DNA from: an uncultured bacterium
Lineage (GTDB): Bacteria > Myxococcota_A > Polyangia > Polyangiales > Houyiibacteriaceae
Length of the DNA stretch: 50,296 nt
Direction of reading: 5' to 3'
NCBI GenBank assembly: GCA_938024995.1
Contig: CALJDU010000028.1
Span: 1 to 50,296 of the forward strand
Below are positions 41,287 to 49,754 of this stretch, one piece after another. The notes beneath the pieces are model-generated. The model had not been told where the DNA came from, made no database searches, and saw only the letters and a list, made by a program, of their open reading frames with translations. Made by a program: the position numbers and the translations under genes. Within the stretch, counting starts at the first letter, position 1. The number at the start of each line of letters is the position of its first letter.

Positions 41287-42270
41287 CTAGTTCGGAACGA
41301 CGAAGCGCGCCGCGATCGGGAGCACCAGGTCTCCCTCGAGCGCGGGAAAGCGCGCCTTCATCGTGTCGACGAACTCTTCCTGCGTCGCCGGCGCGGCGGC
41401 GATCACTTCCGCCGCGACGACCAAATACGCGCGGGTCGCTTCGAGAAGCGCGACGCCACCCGGAGGTCCGTGGCCAACCAAAACATAGGTCTCGGTGTTC
41501 GACGTCTCGATCAGCTCGCGGAGCAGCTCTCGCCAGGACGGGATGCGGAGCGTGCCGACGAAGGGGTGATAGCCCTTCGTCGAGAGGTCCTGAACGATCA
41601 GGACGTTTTGCTCTGGCAAGCGCACGACGAGTTGACTGACATCTTCGCCGCTCGAGACCGGCTCAAACGCGAACGCGACGCCGCCTAGGATCTCGCGACC
41701 TGCGGTCTGCTCGTGCTCAGGAAAACGCGCGAAGTCCGTGACGGCGTCACCTACCCGCGCGACGTGACCATGACGATGTCCGCGCCACCGTCGCTGCATG
41801 TCGGCGATCGAGTCGGGAAGCGCGTAGGTCGGGAGGTCGGTGAAGTACTCCAAGCCAAAGTAGTGATCCGGGTGCCCGTGCGAGATGATCACGCGCTCGA
41901 TCGGTTTTCCGATAGCGTCCGCGAACGCGCGAAGCCGCTGCGCGTCTCGTCGCAGTAAGTGCGTGTCGATCACGACGAGCCCGCTCGGACCTTCGATGAC
42001 GTGGGTCGCGGTTCCGACGCGGTCGACCCGCGACACCAAGGTGTGCACCCGGACCTCCCCGAACTCGCGCGTCACGACCTCTTGGTGGAGCTCCGGAACG
42101 ACCTCGAGCGTCGCTTGCGGCGACGCGTTCGAGGAAGCCTGTGGGCTCGACCCGCATCCAGTCCCGACCGCGATGACGCTCAACGCGAGCGCGACAACGA
42201 ACGCGCGGGCACGTGACCCAGTCGCGTTCTCGCCCGCCGACAGAACGTAGCTTCGTTTGTCGCTTGTCAT
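41287..42270 (-). CDS. MBL-fold metallohydrolase lipoprotein
   Basis: 327 residues from ATG 42270; the upstream 9 residues of a longer frame lie within the preceding gene. The signal peptide has an unusually long n-region (about 20 residues) and ends in GTGC (Cys39). The metallo-beta-lactamase metal motif HGHPDH has His131, His133, Asp135, His136. Later metal-ligand candidates are in IVQDL and LVGHGPPGG. The DATHVIEGPSGLVVIDTHL-like strand before the motif is typical. It should be an envelope-located hydrolase of unknown substrate (quinoprotein-SoxH/AHL-lactonase-like folds are related). Only 4 bp separate it from the upstream Rieske/GltS gene. Confidence 0.85.
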   Translation of the reverse strand: MTSDKRSYVLSAGENATGSRARAFVVALALSVIAVGTGCGSSPQASSNASPQATLEVVPELHQEVVTREFGEVRVHTLVSRVDRVGTATHVIEGPSGLVVIDTHLLRRDAQRLRAFADAIGKPIERVIISHGHPDHYFGLEYFTDLPTYALPDSIADMQRRWRGHRHGHVARVGDAVTDFARFPEHEQTAGREILGGVAFAFEPVSSGEDVSQLVVRLPEQNVLIVQDLSTKGYHPFVGTLRIPSWRELLRELIETSNTETYVLVGHGPPGGVALLEATRAYLVVAAEVIAAAPATQEEFVDTMKARFPALEGDLVLPIAARFVVPN

Positions 42271-42274
42271 ACGC

Positions 42275-43924
42275 CTACCGTTTCCTCGATCGAACACCCG
42301 CGTACGGGATGCCCGTCAGGTCGGCGATGTCGCGGTCGTACGTCGTCAGATCTGTGACCGAAAAGTCAGCGAAGTTCGGCTTGCCGCACGCTCGCGCGAG
42401 GATCTTCATGAGCTCGGTGGTCGCGTCGAACCAGGTGTGAAGCCTCTTCGCGCTCTCTTCGACGATCAGCCGCGCCCGAAGGTTCTTCTTCTGCGTCGCG
42501 ATCCCGACAGGACAGTTGTTGGTGTGGCACGCGCGCATGCCGAGGCACCCGATGGCTTGGAGCGCGGCGTTCGACACCGCGACACCATCCGCGCCGAGCG
42601 CGAGCGCCTTGATGAAATCGCTCTCGGTGCGCAGGCCGCCCGTGATGATCAGCGTGATGTCGGACTGACCTCGTTCCTCGAGATGCGCGCGCGCTCGAGC
42701 GAGCGCGATCATCGTCGGGACGCTGATGTTGTTCTTGAAGATCTCGGGCGCCGCACCGGTCCCGCCGCCGCGCCCGTCCAAGATGATGTAGTCCGCGCTC
42801 GCCTTGAGCGCGAAGTCGATGTCGGCCTCGATGTGCTGCGCGCTGAGCTTGAACCCGATCGGGATCCCGTCAGTCGCTTCGCGCACCTCGTCAGCGACGC
42901 GCTTGAAGTCGTCCGTGGTGACCAGGTCGTCAAAGCGCGCGGGGCTAACCGCTGGCGTCCCAGGCTCAAGCCCGCGAACCTTCGCGATCTTGCCGACGAC
43001 CTTCGCGCCGGGGAGATGTCCTCCTGTTCCCGTCTTCGCGCCCTGCCCACCTTTGAAGTGGAAGGCCTGACACTTCTTGACCTTCTCGATGTCCCAGCCG
43101 AAGCGCGCGCTCGCGAGCTCATAGAAGTAGCGCGAGTTCGCTTCTTGCTCCTCGGGGAGCATCCCGCCCTCGCCGGAACAGATGCCGGTGCCCGCGGCTT
43201 CCGCGCCCTTGGAGAGCGCGATCTTCGCCTCTTCGCTCAGCGCACCGAAGCTCATGTCGCTGACGAAGAGCGGGATGTCCAAGCGCAAGGGTCGCGCGGC
43301 CCGCGGACCGATCACCAAGTCGGTCGCCACGTCGTCCTCATCGCCGAGCGGGCGCGTCGCGAGCTGTCCCGTGAGCAGCTGAATCGAGTCCCACTCCGGG
43401 AGCTGGTGGCGAGGGATCCCCATCGCCGTGACCACGCCGTGATGACCTGTCTTCGAGAGACCGTCCCGCGCTAGGCGCTGGATGTAACCGTTCTTTTCCT
43501 CGTCGGGGCTCCCGTGGATGTCCTGGTACAGCCCGAGGTAGACCTTCCGGTCAAACGGTTGTGGGTGGACCTCTTCAAACGCGAGCACGTCGGCTTCGAA
43601 AACGAAGACCGCGTCCTGATCCGGATCGATCGTCGCGTCGAACCGATGAAGCGCCTCGGCGTTGTTGTAGCTCGAGACGCCAGAGTCGACGCGGTAGTCC
43701 CAACCATGGACGCCGCAGATGAGGTTGTCTCCATCGACGTGCCCATCGGACATGAGCGCGCCCCGATGGAGACAGCGCCCATAAAGGACGGAGACCTCGT
43801 CGCCATAACGGATCACGACCAGATCGGTATTGGCGACGAGCGCGTAGGCCGGTGCGCGGTCGAGCAAAGCGCTCCACGTCGCGACCTTCACGCGACCACG
43901 TGAGGGGTTCGTGGATTCACTCAT
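42275..43924 (-). CDS. Rieske domain fused to FMN glutamate-synthase-type domain
   Basis: 549 residues. The N-terminal ~110 residues hold a Rieske [2Fe-2S] site: Cys51-x-His53 and Cys70-x2-His73, spaced by 16 residues as in classic Rieske proteins. Residues about 160-510 match the glutamate synthase FMN-binding domain: LFVSDMSFGALSEEAKIALSKGAEAAG, FHFKGGQGAKTGTGGHLPG, GIPIGFKL, DYIILDGRGGGTGAAP, and the [3Fe-4S] motif with Cys460, Cys466, Cys471 (CLGMRACHTNNCPVG). So electrons could pass from an external donor through Rieske to 3Fe-4S and FMN. There is no glutaminase domain, so it is not a complete glutamate synthase. A role in an amino or redox transformation of a small molecule is likely but inferred. 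Confidence 0.88.
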   Translation of the reverse strand: MSESTNPSRGRVKVATWSALLDRAPAYALVANTDLVVIRYGDEVSVLYGRCLHRGALMSDGHVDGDNLICGVHGWDYRVDSGVSSYNNAEALHRFDATIDPDQDAVFVFEADVLAFEEVHPQPFDRKVYLGLYQDIHGSPDEEKNGYIQRLARDGLSKTGHHGVVTAMGIPRHQLPEWDSIQLLTGQLATRPLGDEDDVATDLVIGPRAARPLRLDIPLFVSDMSFGALSEEAKIALSKGAEAAGTGICSGEGGMLPEEQEANSRYFYELASARFGWDIEKVKKCQAFHFKGGQGAKTGTGGHLPGAKVVGKIAKVRGLEPGTPAVSPARFDDLVTTDDFKRVADEVREATDGIPIGFKLSAQHIEADIDFALKASADYIILDGRGGGTGAAPEIFKNNISVPTMIALARARAHLEERGQSDITLIITGGLRTESDFIKALALGADGVAVSNAALQAIGCLGMRACHTNNCPVGIATQKKNLRARLIVEESAKRLHTWFDATTELMKILARACGKPNFADFSVTDLTTYDRDIADLTGIPYAGVRSRKR

Positions 43925-43947
43925 GCTCTTCGCTCCCTGCTAGCCTG

Positions 43948-44694
43948 CTAGACGCCGACGTCGTCTGTGATTCGGACCGCAGAGATCTTGTCCCCGCGAA
44001 ACTCCATGATGCACACACCGCCGACCAGCGGGACATCACCATAAGCAAAGGCGTACTCAACGGCGCTGATGTTCTCCCCATTCGTGCATGTCCGAAGGTC
44101 AAACACAGTTTGCGGCGCGTCTGAGATGTGGCTTCGGTAGAACTCTCCGAGCGCGGCGGAGCCTTCGTATTTGTAGCGGCTCCCGCTCGGCTCCCGAACC
44201 ACCGCGTCGTCCGTGAAGGTCGCGAGAATCGGCTCGACGTCCATGCGGACCAGCCGGTCGATGTAGTCCGCGAACAGCTTCGGGATCTTGCTGATGTCAC
44301 CTTGCGCGACGGCATCGCGGAAGGTGTGGCCCTTCGTGTACGGCCAAGACGAGTGGTAGGTGCGGAGCTCGCTGATCTTGCCACCGGCGACGTCGGCGAC
44401 GGCCACGAAGGGCAGATCGACACGGCCGTCCTCAGTCGTGATCATGAGCGCGGTGTCGTGCACCAGACGCGGTGGCTCACCTTCACGCGCGGTGATGTCT
44501 AGGCCACTGGTGTACTCACCCTTGAGCTCACGGAACCACGCGCCAGTGTCCGTAACCCACGCGGAGACTTCGTCCCGACCTTCGATACGGCCGCCGCGCT
44601 GCGCGTGGACGCGAGGGGTCCCTTCAAAGCACGACAAGACAGCCTCGGGGTCTCCACGGAGCAGCCCACTGACGACGTTACCTAGTTCGCTCAT
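43948..44694 (-). CDS. Tandem SnoaL/NTF2-like protein
   Basis: 248 residues. ATG 44694 follows AGGAGAG. Two SnoaL-like domains lie in tandem: residues 1-118 (LLRGDPEAVLSCFEGTPRVHAQRGGRIEGRDEV, VAVADVAGGKISELRTY) and about 127-248 (YIDRLVRMDVEPILATFTDDAVVREPSG, CIMEFRGDKISAVRI). SnoaL-like barrels bind small hydrophobic ligands and serve as cyclases, isomerases or hydratases. The two domains share the pattern of an Asp/Glu-rich helix followed by a FTDDA-type turn. First gene of the cluster; 23 bp before the Rieske/GltS gene. Divergent from the LysR gene with a shared control region. Confidence 0.8.
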   Translation of the reverse strand: MSELGNVVSGLLRGDPEAVLSCFEGTPRVHAQRGGRIEGRDEVSAWVTDTGAWFRELKGEYTSGLDITAREGEPPRLVHDTALMITTEDGRVDLPFVAVADVAGGKISELRTYHSSWPYTKGHTFRDAVAQGDISKIPKLFADYIDRLVRMDVEPILATFTDDAVVREPSGSRYKYEGSAALGEFYRSHISDAPQTVFDLRTCTNGENISAVEYAFAYGDVPLVGGVCIMEFRGDKISAVRITDDVGV

Positions 44695-44764
44695 TACTTC
44701 TCTCCTGAAAAGCCAAGGCTATCGCCCGTCGTACACAAGACGACCTTCTGGAAGCTGAACGGTC

Positions 44765-44783
44765 TGTTCGATAACGTCGAACA
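44765..44783. promoter_or_regulatory. LysR-type T-N11-A palindrome in the divergent control region
   Basis: TGTTCGA (44765-44771), spacer TAACG, TCGAACA (44777-44783): a perfect 7-bp inverted repeat containing the T-N11-A core of LysR operators. It lies between the SnoaL start (44694) and the LysR start (44835), as expected for an autoregulating divergent LysR activator. Confidence 0.65.
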
Positions 44784-44801
44784 ATGAGCTCTTGAGTCGA
44801 G

Positions 44802-44817
44802 ATGGATCAGGATCCAT
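44802..44817. promoter_or_regulatory. Second palindrome near the LysR start
   Basis: ATGGATC (44802-44808), AG, GATCCAT (44811-44817), a 16-bp perfect inverted repeat 18 bp before the LysR start codon. It could be an additional operator or a hairpin in the leader. Confidence 0.45.
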
Positions 44818-44834
44818 GAGACACATAGTTCGAT

Positions 44835-45752
44835 TTGACTGACCAATCGTCTCAGTATGCGCTCGCGAATCTCCCGCGCGCGGTCGTGTTTGCTCGGGTG
44901 GTTCGGAGTGGTTCGTTCCGGGCCGCCGCCCAGTCTCTTGGGATCTCCCCCGCCACCGTGAGCCACCACATCAAGGTGCTCGAGGAGACCATGTCCGTTC
45001 GGTTGCTTGAGCGCTCCACGCGAAAGATGGCGCTCACGTCGGCCGGTCGCGCCTTCTACTCCGAAGTGCGAGCTGCGCTCTCCTGCTGGGAACGAGGCGT
45101 GAACGCCGCGGAGCGATTCAAGGAGGCCGCGTCGGGCTGCATTGTCGTGACCTTGCCAGACGCCCTGATCCGGTCGGTTGTCGTTCCTGCGGTGCACGAG
45201 CTCGTGCGAACGAACCCCGACGTCACGGTCGACCTACGCGTCAGCACGAAGCAATCGGATCTCCTGTCGGAGGGGATCCACGTCGCGCTGCGCTCGGGAC
45301 CGCTCTCTGACTCTTCTTATGGTTCACGGCTGCTCCACCGAGGTCATCGCGCGATCTTCGGGACACCTGGCCTCCGCTCCGATTGGCACCCGAAGCATCC
45401 GTCAGATCTGTCGAGCGCACCTTGGGTTCACTTCAAAGCGCACCGTTTGCCGATGCAGTTCACCGGCGCCGGGGAGCAGCACTCGTTGACGTACGAACCA
45501 AAGATCAATTCGGACTCTCCGCAGGGCGCGGTTGATCTCGCGGTGGACGGGCTCGGCTTCATCGTGCTCCCGCGTATCGTCGCGAGCGCGGCGCACGATC
45601 TCGTGCCGGTGCTTCCTGACTGGGTAGGTTCCGAGATTGAGTTCCACGCGGTGACGCCCTCCCCTCGGCCGACCGACCGTAAAGTGCAGCTCTTCATCGA
45701 GCTGTTGGCGGTCGCGTTCGCGAACGCGGAGAACCGAGCGCCGAAACAGTAA
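44835..45752 (+). CDS. LysR-family transcriptional regulator
   Basis: 305 residues. TTG 44835 is used; no better start is available without cutting into the DNA-binding domain. The winged helix-turn-helix is at about 13-72 (VVFARVVRSGSFRAAAQSLGISPATVSHHIKVLEETMSVRLLERSTR), followed by a periplasmic-binding-like effector domain (GCIVVTLPDALIRSVVVPAVHELVRTNPDVTVDLRV, DLLSEGIHVALRSG, GLGFIVLPRIVAS). It most likely controls the divergent SnoaL/Rieske-GltS/MBL cluster through the palindrome at 44765. The effector is unknown and may be the pathway substrate. Confidence 0.9.
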   Translation: MTDQSSQYALANLPRAVVFARVVRSGSFRAAAQSLGISPATVSHHIKVLEETMSVRLLERSTRKMALTSAGRAFYSEVRAALSCWERGVNAAERFKEAASGCIVVTLPDALIRSVVVPAVHELVRTNPDVTVDLRVSTKQSDLLSEGIHVALRSGPLSDSSYGSRLLHRGHRAIFGTPGLRSDWHPKHPSDLSSAPWVHFKAHRLPMQFTGAGEQHSLTYEPKINSDSPQGAVDLAVDGLGFIVLPRIVASAAHDLVPVLPDWVGSEIEFHAVTPSPRPTDRKVQLFIELLAVAFANAENRAPKQ

Positions 45753-45763
45753 ATGCGGAGCGC

Positions 45764-46486
45764 TCAGGCAGGTCGTGCGCGACCGAGAGACGGCTGCGGA
45801 CCGATCACGAACGCGGAGGGGGAGGAAGGCAAACGAGGCGCGAACGAGCACCCCGTGCCTCGGCAAGCGCAGTGTACGGAGCAGACCCTGCCCTCCGTCT
45901 CCAGCCCTTCGAAGCGAAGCTCGAACGCGATCGGATGGTCGGCCTGAAGCCGGAAACACGCCGCCTCGATCGCGCTCGGGATCGCGTAGAGGTTCTCGGG
46001 AGACTGATGCACCGAGCGGAGGTCCGTCACGACTTCGACCGAGAGCGGCACGGGCGCGCTCACGATCCGCGGGAGCGCTGTGGGCAGCCGCTTGAGGATG
46101 TCCTCAAAGAGCTCCGGACAGAAGTCCTCCAGATCTGAGTGCCAGCCGCCCCGTTCGTGCACGAAGTCGTACGCGAGCACCTGAAGGGAGACGCGCACCA
46201 GCGACAGCTGCGCGAGGGTCTCCATCACTTCAGGTGACAGGTCACGTAGATCCGACATCGTCAGCTGGAGCGCGGAGACGAGCGGCGCGAGGTCCGGCTG
46301 CGCCGTGAGGTTCGCGAGCCCAATCGAAAGCGACGCCCAACCGTGCGAAACGAGCAGGTCAAGCAGGACCGCGCGCTCTTCCGAAGTGCTCACGCAGAGC
46401 TGGTCGTGCACGAAGTCGGAGTTGAGCATCGAGCGCGAGAGCGCGCGCTGAACCAGATCGAGGCAGAACGGTTGGGGAGGCGCCAT
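45764..46486 (-). CDS. Hypothetical protein with C-terminal Cys cluster
   Basis: 240 residues, no signal peptide. The N-terminal ~190 residues are helical (LLDLLVSHGWASLSIGLANL, VMETLAQLSLVRVSLQVLAYDF, LFEDILKRLPTALP). Near the C-terminus a tight Cys/His cluster, VCSVHCACRGTGCSF, could bind zinc or an iron-sulphur centre. No family recognised. Converges with the LysR gene (11 bp between stops). Confidence 0.55.
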   Translation of the reverse strand: MAPPQPFCLDLVQRALSRSMLNSDFVHDQLCVSTSEERAVLLDLLVSHGWASLSIGLANLTAQPDLAPLVSALQLTMSDLRDLSPEVMETLAQLSLVRVSLQVLAYDFVHERGGWHSDLEDFCPELFEDILKRLPTALPRIVSAPVPLSVEVVTDLRSVHQSPENLYAIPSAIEAACFRLQADHPIAFELRFEGLETEGRVCSVHCACRGTGCSFAPRLPSSPSAFVIGPQPSLGRARPA

Positions 46487-46647
46487 GCCATGAAGCTAAG
46501 GACGCGACGTCCTCTCGCGACTTACACCGGCCTTACAGCGCATCACCCGGGAGAATCAGCGCTCTTCACGCTCATCCACTCGTCCGGTTCGCGACACGTC
46601 TTGCGGATCACCTTGGCGGGAACAGCGCAGCGTGGCATCGCGTCGAC

Positions 46648-47868
46648 GTGAGCAGCGCTTCCAAGACGTCCCTCGAGCGCGCCCTCGACGAGGTGCTTGC
46701 GCTGCTCCACCCCGCGCAGGACATTCTCAACGGGCGACCGCGCGAGGACCGGGTTCCAGAGTGGTGCGTGGAGCGTGGATGGGACGCGTTTCTGTCCGAG
46801 CTCTCCCGCGCCGACTTCCTCGCGGCAGAGCAAGATCCCGCTTCTTGGTTCGCGCGGAGCGACGCGCCATCGTCCCTTCGCGAACTCGCGTCTCGCGCTG
46901 CGTTCATCACAAGTCCGCGCGACTCTCCGCCGGCGGCGGTCGTGTCCAAGGCGCCGCGCCACATCAAGCAACGCAAGTGGGCTCAGCTCAGCGCGCTGTG
47001 CGTGATCGCGGCGCACCGCTTTGAAGGCGTCTCACGGGTCGTCGACCTCGGGTCTGGGCATGGCCATCTCACGCGCGCGTTGGCGCGGACGCTGAACTCC
47101 GGCGACTCCGTCGGCGTCGACTGGGACGACGACCGGATCGCGCGCGCGATCGCGTTGAGCGACGCGAACGATGACTCAACCTCATTCGTACGCGGCGACG
47201 GAACGGCAAACGCCGGTGAGCTGCGGAGCGGTGATCTCGTGAGCGGACTGCATCCCTGTGGCGCGCTCGGAGATGCGTTGATCCGGAGAGCCCGCGACGC
47301 CAAGGCGCACGTCTTGGCGGTAAGCTGCTGTTACCAAAAGACGCCCAGCGACCGTCAACCGCTCTCGACGCAAGCACGTGACGCAGGCTTCGTGATCCCG
47401 CGCGCCACCCTCGGACTCGCGAACCTCTCGCCGCGATCCTTTCAAGGCAGCGGAACGTTGAGCGACAAACGACGCGGTCGACGCACTCGTCTCGCGCTCC
47501 GTCTCTTGCTCGAGGCGCGCGGACTCACGCTCACGCCCGGAGACGAAGGGCGCGGGCTGACCAAGGAAAAGGTGCGACACGGGCTGGAGGTGATCGCTCC
47601 GCTCGCGTGCGAGTCACGTGGGCTCACGCTCCCGACCGCCTCGGAGATCGCGGACGCGACCGAGCGCGCGAAGAGAGCGCATGCGCAGATCGCGCGCTTC
47701 GCGCTCCCTCGTCACATCTTGGCGCGCGTCCTGGAGCTCGGCGTGGTGCTGGACCGAGCGCGTTACCTGGAGGAAGCGGGCTGGCGCACCGAGGTCATCG
47801 CGGCGTTTCCGAAAAAGGTCAGCCCTCGCAACCTCGCGATCGTCGCGCGCGCCCCGACGAAGAAGTGA
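46648..47868 (+). CDS. METTL25/RRNAD1-like SAM methyltransferase
   Basis: 406 residues from GTG 46648. SAM-binding motif I is at 133-140 (DLGSGHGH), after the conserved basic KAPRHIKQRKWAQ segment at 101-113. Then come SGLHPCGALGD at 200-209 and VSCCYQK at 225-231, the pattern of the Methyltransf_32 (METTL25/RRNAD1) group, which is mostly eukaryotic but occurs in bacteria. The C-terminal ~150 residues are helical with RFALPRHILARVLELGVVLDRARYLEEAGW. Target unknown; RNA or protein methylation is a guess from relatives. No signal peptide. Confidence 0.8.
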   Translation: MSSASKTSLERALDEVLALLHPAQDILNGRPREDRVPEWCVERGWDAFLSELSRADFLAAEQDPASWFARSDAPSSLRELASRAAFITSPRDSPPAAVVSKAPRHIKQRKWAQLSALCVIAAHRFEGVSRVVDLGSGHGHLTRALARTLNSGDSVGVDWDDDRIARAIALSDANDDSTSFVRGDGTANAGELRSGDLVSGLHPCGALGDALIRRARDAKAHVLAVSCCYQKTPSDRQPLSTQARDAGFVIPRATLGLANLSPRSFQGSGTLSDKRRGRRTRLALRLLLEARGLTLTPGDEGRGLTKEKVRHGLEVIAPLACESRGLTLPTASEIADATERAKRAHAQIARFALPRHILARVLELGVVLDRARYLEEAGWRTEVIAAFPKKVSPRNLAIVARAPTKK

Positions 47869-47928
47869 GCGGGGCGATCCCGCTCGCGTTCGGCGCGAGA
47901 CGCGATCCACTCGTGTTCGGCGTCGATC

Positions 47929-48504
47929 TCACAGCCTGAGGGACCGCTCCCAGTTCACGGCGACGAGCGTCGGATCAGTCGGGTCGACGAAAACTTGAAT
48001 GACCCGGCCGGGAACCAGGATTCCGACGTGCGCGGTCCGCACGGACTCTCCTGTTTCGACGCGGACGACGCCCGCCGCGGTCGTCACGTCGAGCTCAAGG
48101 TAGACCTGACAGGTAAACTCGTTCGCTCTTCCGATGTCTGCGAGGGCGATGATAGTCGCCTCACGAGGTTCTCCGCCGACCCAACGGCGCTTCCTCTTCA
48201 GCTCTTTGCGCACCGTTCGCGCGCGCTTCACTTCATCCGTATTGGCCGCCGCATCCGCCGCGCGGACCATTCGCTCACGTTCCTCCCGGGGACGTGTCCG
48301 AAACCAGATCGCGAAGAGCAGAGCGACCGCGCTGAGAGCTCCGAAGCCGGCCAGCGCCCACCATCCTCCCCCTTCGGACAGCGCGCGCTTGCCGCCGTAT
48401 CCGCCCACCGCCACACCGGCGACGAGGCTCGACCATGCGGTGACCCGCCGCCAAACCGGGGCGCGCGCCATCGGCGCTGAAGAACTGGTTCCAGTCACAA
48501 CCAT
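47929..48504 (-). CDS. Membrane protein with C-terminal beta domain, hypothetical
   Basis: 191 residues from ATG 48504; a TTG at 48564 that overlaps the preceding stop by a TTGA would add 20 residues. Membrane helices at about 21-38 and 48-67, then a basic cytosolic helix (RARTVRKELKRKRRWVGG) and a beta domain (REATIIALADIGRANEFTCQVYLELDVT, GRVIQVFVDPTDPTLVAVNW). The last part resembles small DUF3592-like beta domains. Function unknown. It follows the HhH/P-domain lipoprotein gene on the same strand. Confidence 0.6.
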   Translation of the reverse strand: MVVTGTSSSAPMARAPVWRRVTAWSSLVAGVAVGGYGGKRALSEGGGWWALAGFGALSAVALLFAIWFRTRPREERERMVRAADAAANTDEVKRARTVRKELKRKRRWVGGEPREATIIALADIGRANEFTCQVYLELDVTTAAGVVRVETGESVRTAHVGILVPGRVIQVFVDPTDPTLVAVNWERSLRL

Positions 48505-48560
48505 GATCTTGAGTCTACGATCCGCGTCGATGGATCCTTCCCAACGCGGGAACCTAAGGA

Positions 48561-49754
48561 TCAATCCCAGCGCGAGCTAACGTGGATCCCGAAGCGGCGC
48601 ACGGTACCTTCGCCCCGACCGCCGAGGTTTTGTACGAGCAGCTGGTACTCGCCGTTGACCGCGTCGTCGCGATAGATCGAGTGATTGATGAAATGCGTCG
48701 GGAGCGGCCCCGTCATCGCGGCCCCATCCCACAGCGTGACCGCTTCCTGTCCGGTCGGGGGCTGAACCCTAATGAACAGCGCGCTCGGATCGTCGTGCTC
48801 GATGATCACGTCAAACGCGAGGTCCTCCGGCACGCTCGCTTGGCCATACACGGTGAGCGGGAAGATGAGCGGCTCGGTCGAGACGCGCGGAACCTCCGCG
48901 TCGAGCACCACCTCGAAGTGGTCTCGCATCCAGCCATAGTTGCAATAGCCTTGGCCGTAGACGCTCTGCGCGATGCAGATCAGCCCGTTGTTGCAATCAC
49001 GGTCGACGTCGCAGTCCTCTTGGACCCCCGCGATGTTCCCGATGTCGCGGCATTTGCCGAACTCAAACCCGCTCGGTTTTCCTTCGCAGCGTTGTTCAGG
49101 GCCGCAGTCGTCGCTGTTTCTGCAGTCGTCACGCGTGTCGTCGCTCGCGACCTCGCTGGCGGCGACCAAGCGCTCAAGCGTCCGCGGACCGACCCAGTAG
49201 AGCGACGCGAGGTGCGGCATCGTCAGGACGGGTCGCGCCGCGAGGATCGAGGCGATCGCGCGTGAAGGAATGCTCGCTTCCATCATCGCGTCGTCGCTCG
49301 CGCGGTTGACGTACGCCAGCACCCGCTCCGCCTGGGCAAATGAGAACGTGATCCCGTCATAGGTGCCCAGGGTCGTGTCGTCGCTCGGGAGGTAGTCGCT
49401 CTCGGACGCGAAGCCGACCAATGTGTTGAGCGCAGATGGGCCGACGTAGCGAACGGCGTCCACCTCCGCGATCGAGTCGAAGAGATCATCATCGCGCGTC
49501 CCGAAGACGCCGTCTCCGCCATCACGGTGCGCGACCAGGTTGAGCGCCGCGCGCCGGTTGAGCGCGACTTCGTCGTCCAAGAACGCGAACGTTGCGGCGT
49601 CTCCGTCGTTGAGCAGACGCAGCACGCCGTGCCCTTCTCGCGTGCCTTCGAGCGCAAAGGCCGCGGCCCCGGAGTCATCTTCGAGGGCGTCGTCCACACC
49701 GACGCAGCCAAGCGCAAGAGAGAGAACGGAGAAAAGGAGGAGCGTGTGTTTCAT
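48561..49754 (-). CDS. Lipoprotein with helix-hairpin-helix units and P-domain-like C-terminus
   Basis: 397 residues with lipobox ALGC (Cys17). Two helix-hairpin-helix-like stretches: IAEVDAVRYVGPSALNTLVGFA at about 95-116 and MPHLASLYWVGPRTLERLV at about 180-198, each with a V-G-P turn. HhH units usually bind DNA, as in ComEA, but here they sit in an exported protein. A Cys-rich zone (CRNSDDCGPEQRCEG, CDVDRDCNNGLICIA) follows, then a P-domain-like end (FDVIIEHDDPSALFIRVQPP, GEYQLLVQNLGGRGEGTVRRFGIHVSSRW). The combination suggests surface binding of DNA or another polymer; this is inference. Confidence 0.75.
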   Translation of the reverse strand: MKHTLLLFSVLSLALGCVGVDDALEDDSGAAAFALEGTREGHGVLRLLNDGDAATFAFLDDEVALNRRAALNLVAHRDGGDGVFGTRDDDLFDSIAEVDAVRYVGPSALNTLVGFASESDYLPSDDTTLGTYDGITFSFAQAERVLAYVNRASDDAMMEASIPSRAIASILAARPVLTMPHLASLYWVGPRTLERLVAASEVASDDTRDDCRNSDDCGPEQRCEGKPSGFEFGKCRDIGNIAGVQEDCDVDRDCNNGLICIAQSVYGQGYCNYGWMRDHFEVVLDAEVPRVSTEPLIFPLTVYGQASVPEDLAFDVIIEHDDPSALFIRVQPPTGQEAVTLWDGAAMTGPLPTHFINHSIYRDDAVNGEYQLLVQNLGGRGEGTVRRFGIHVSSRWD

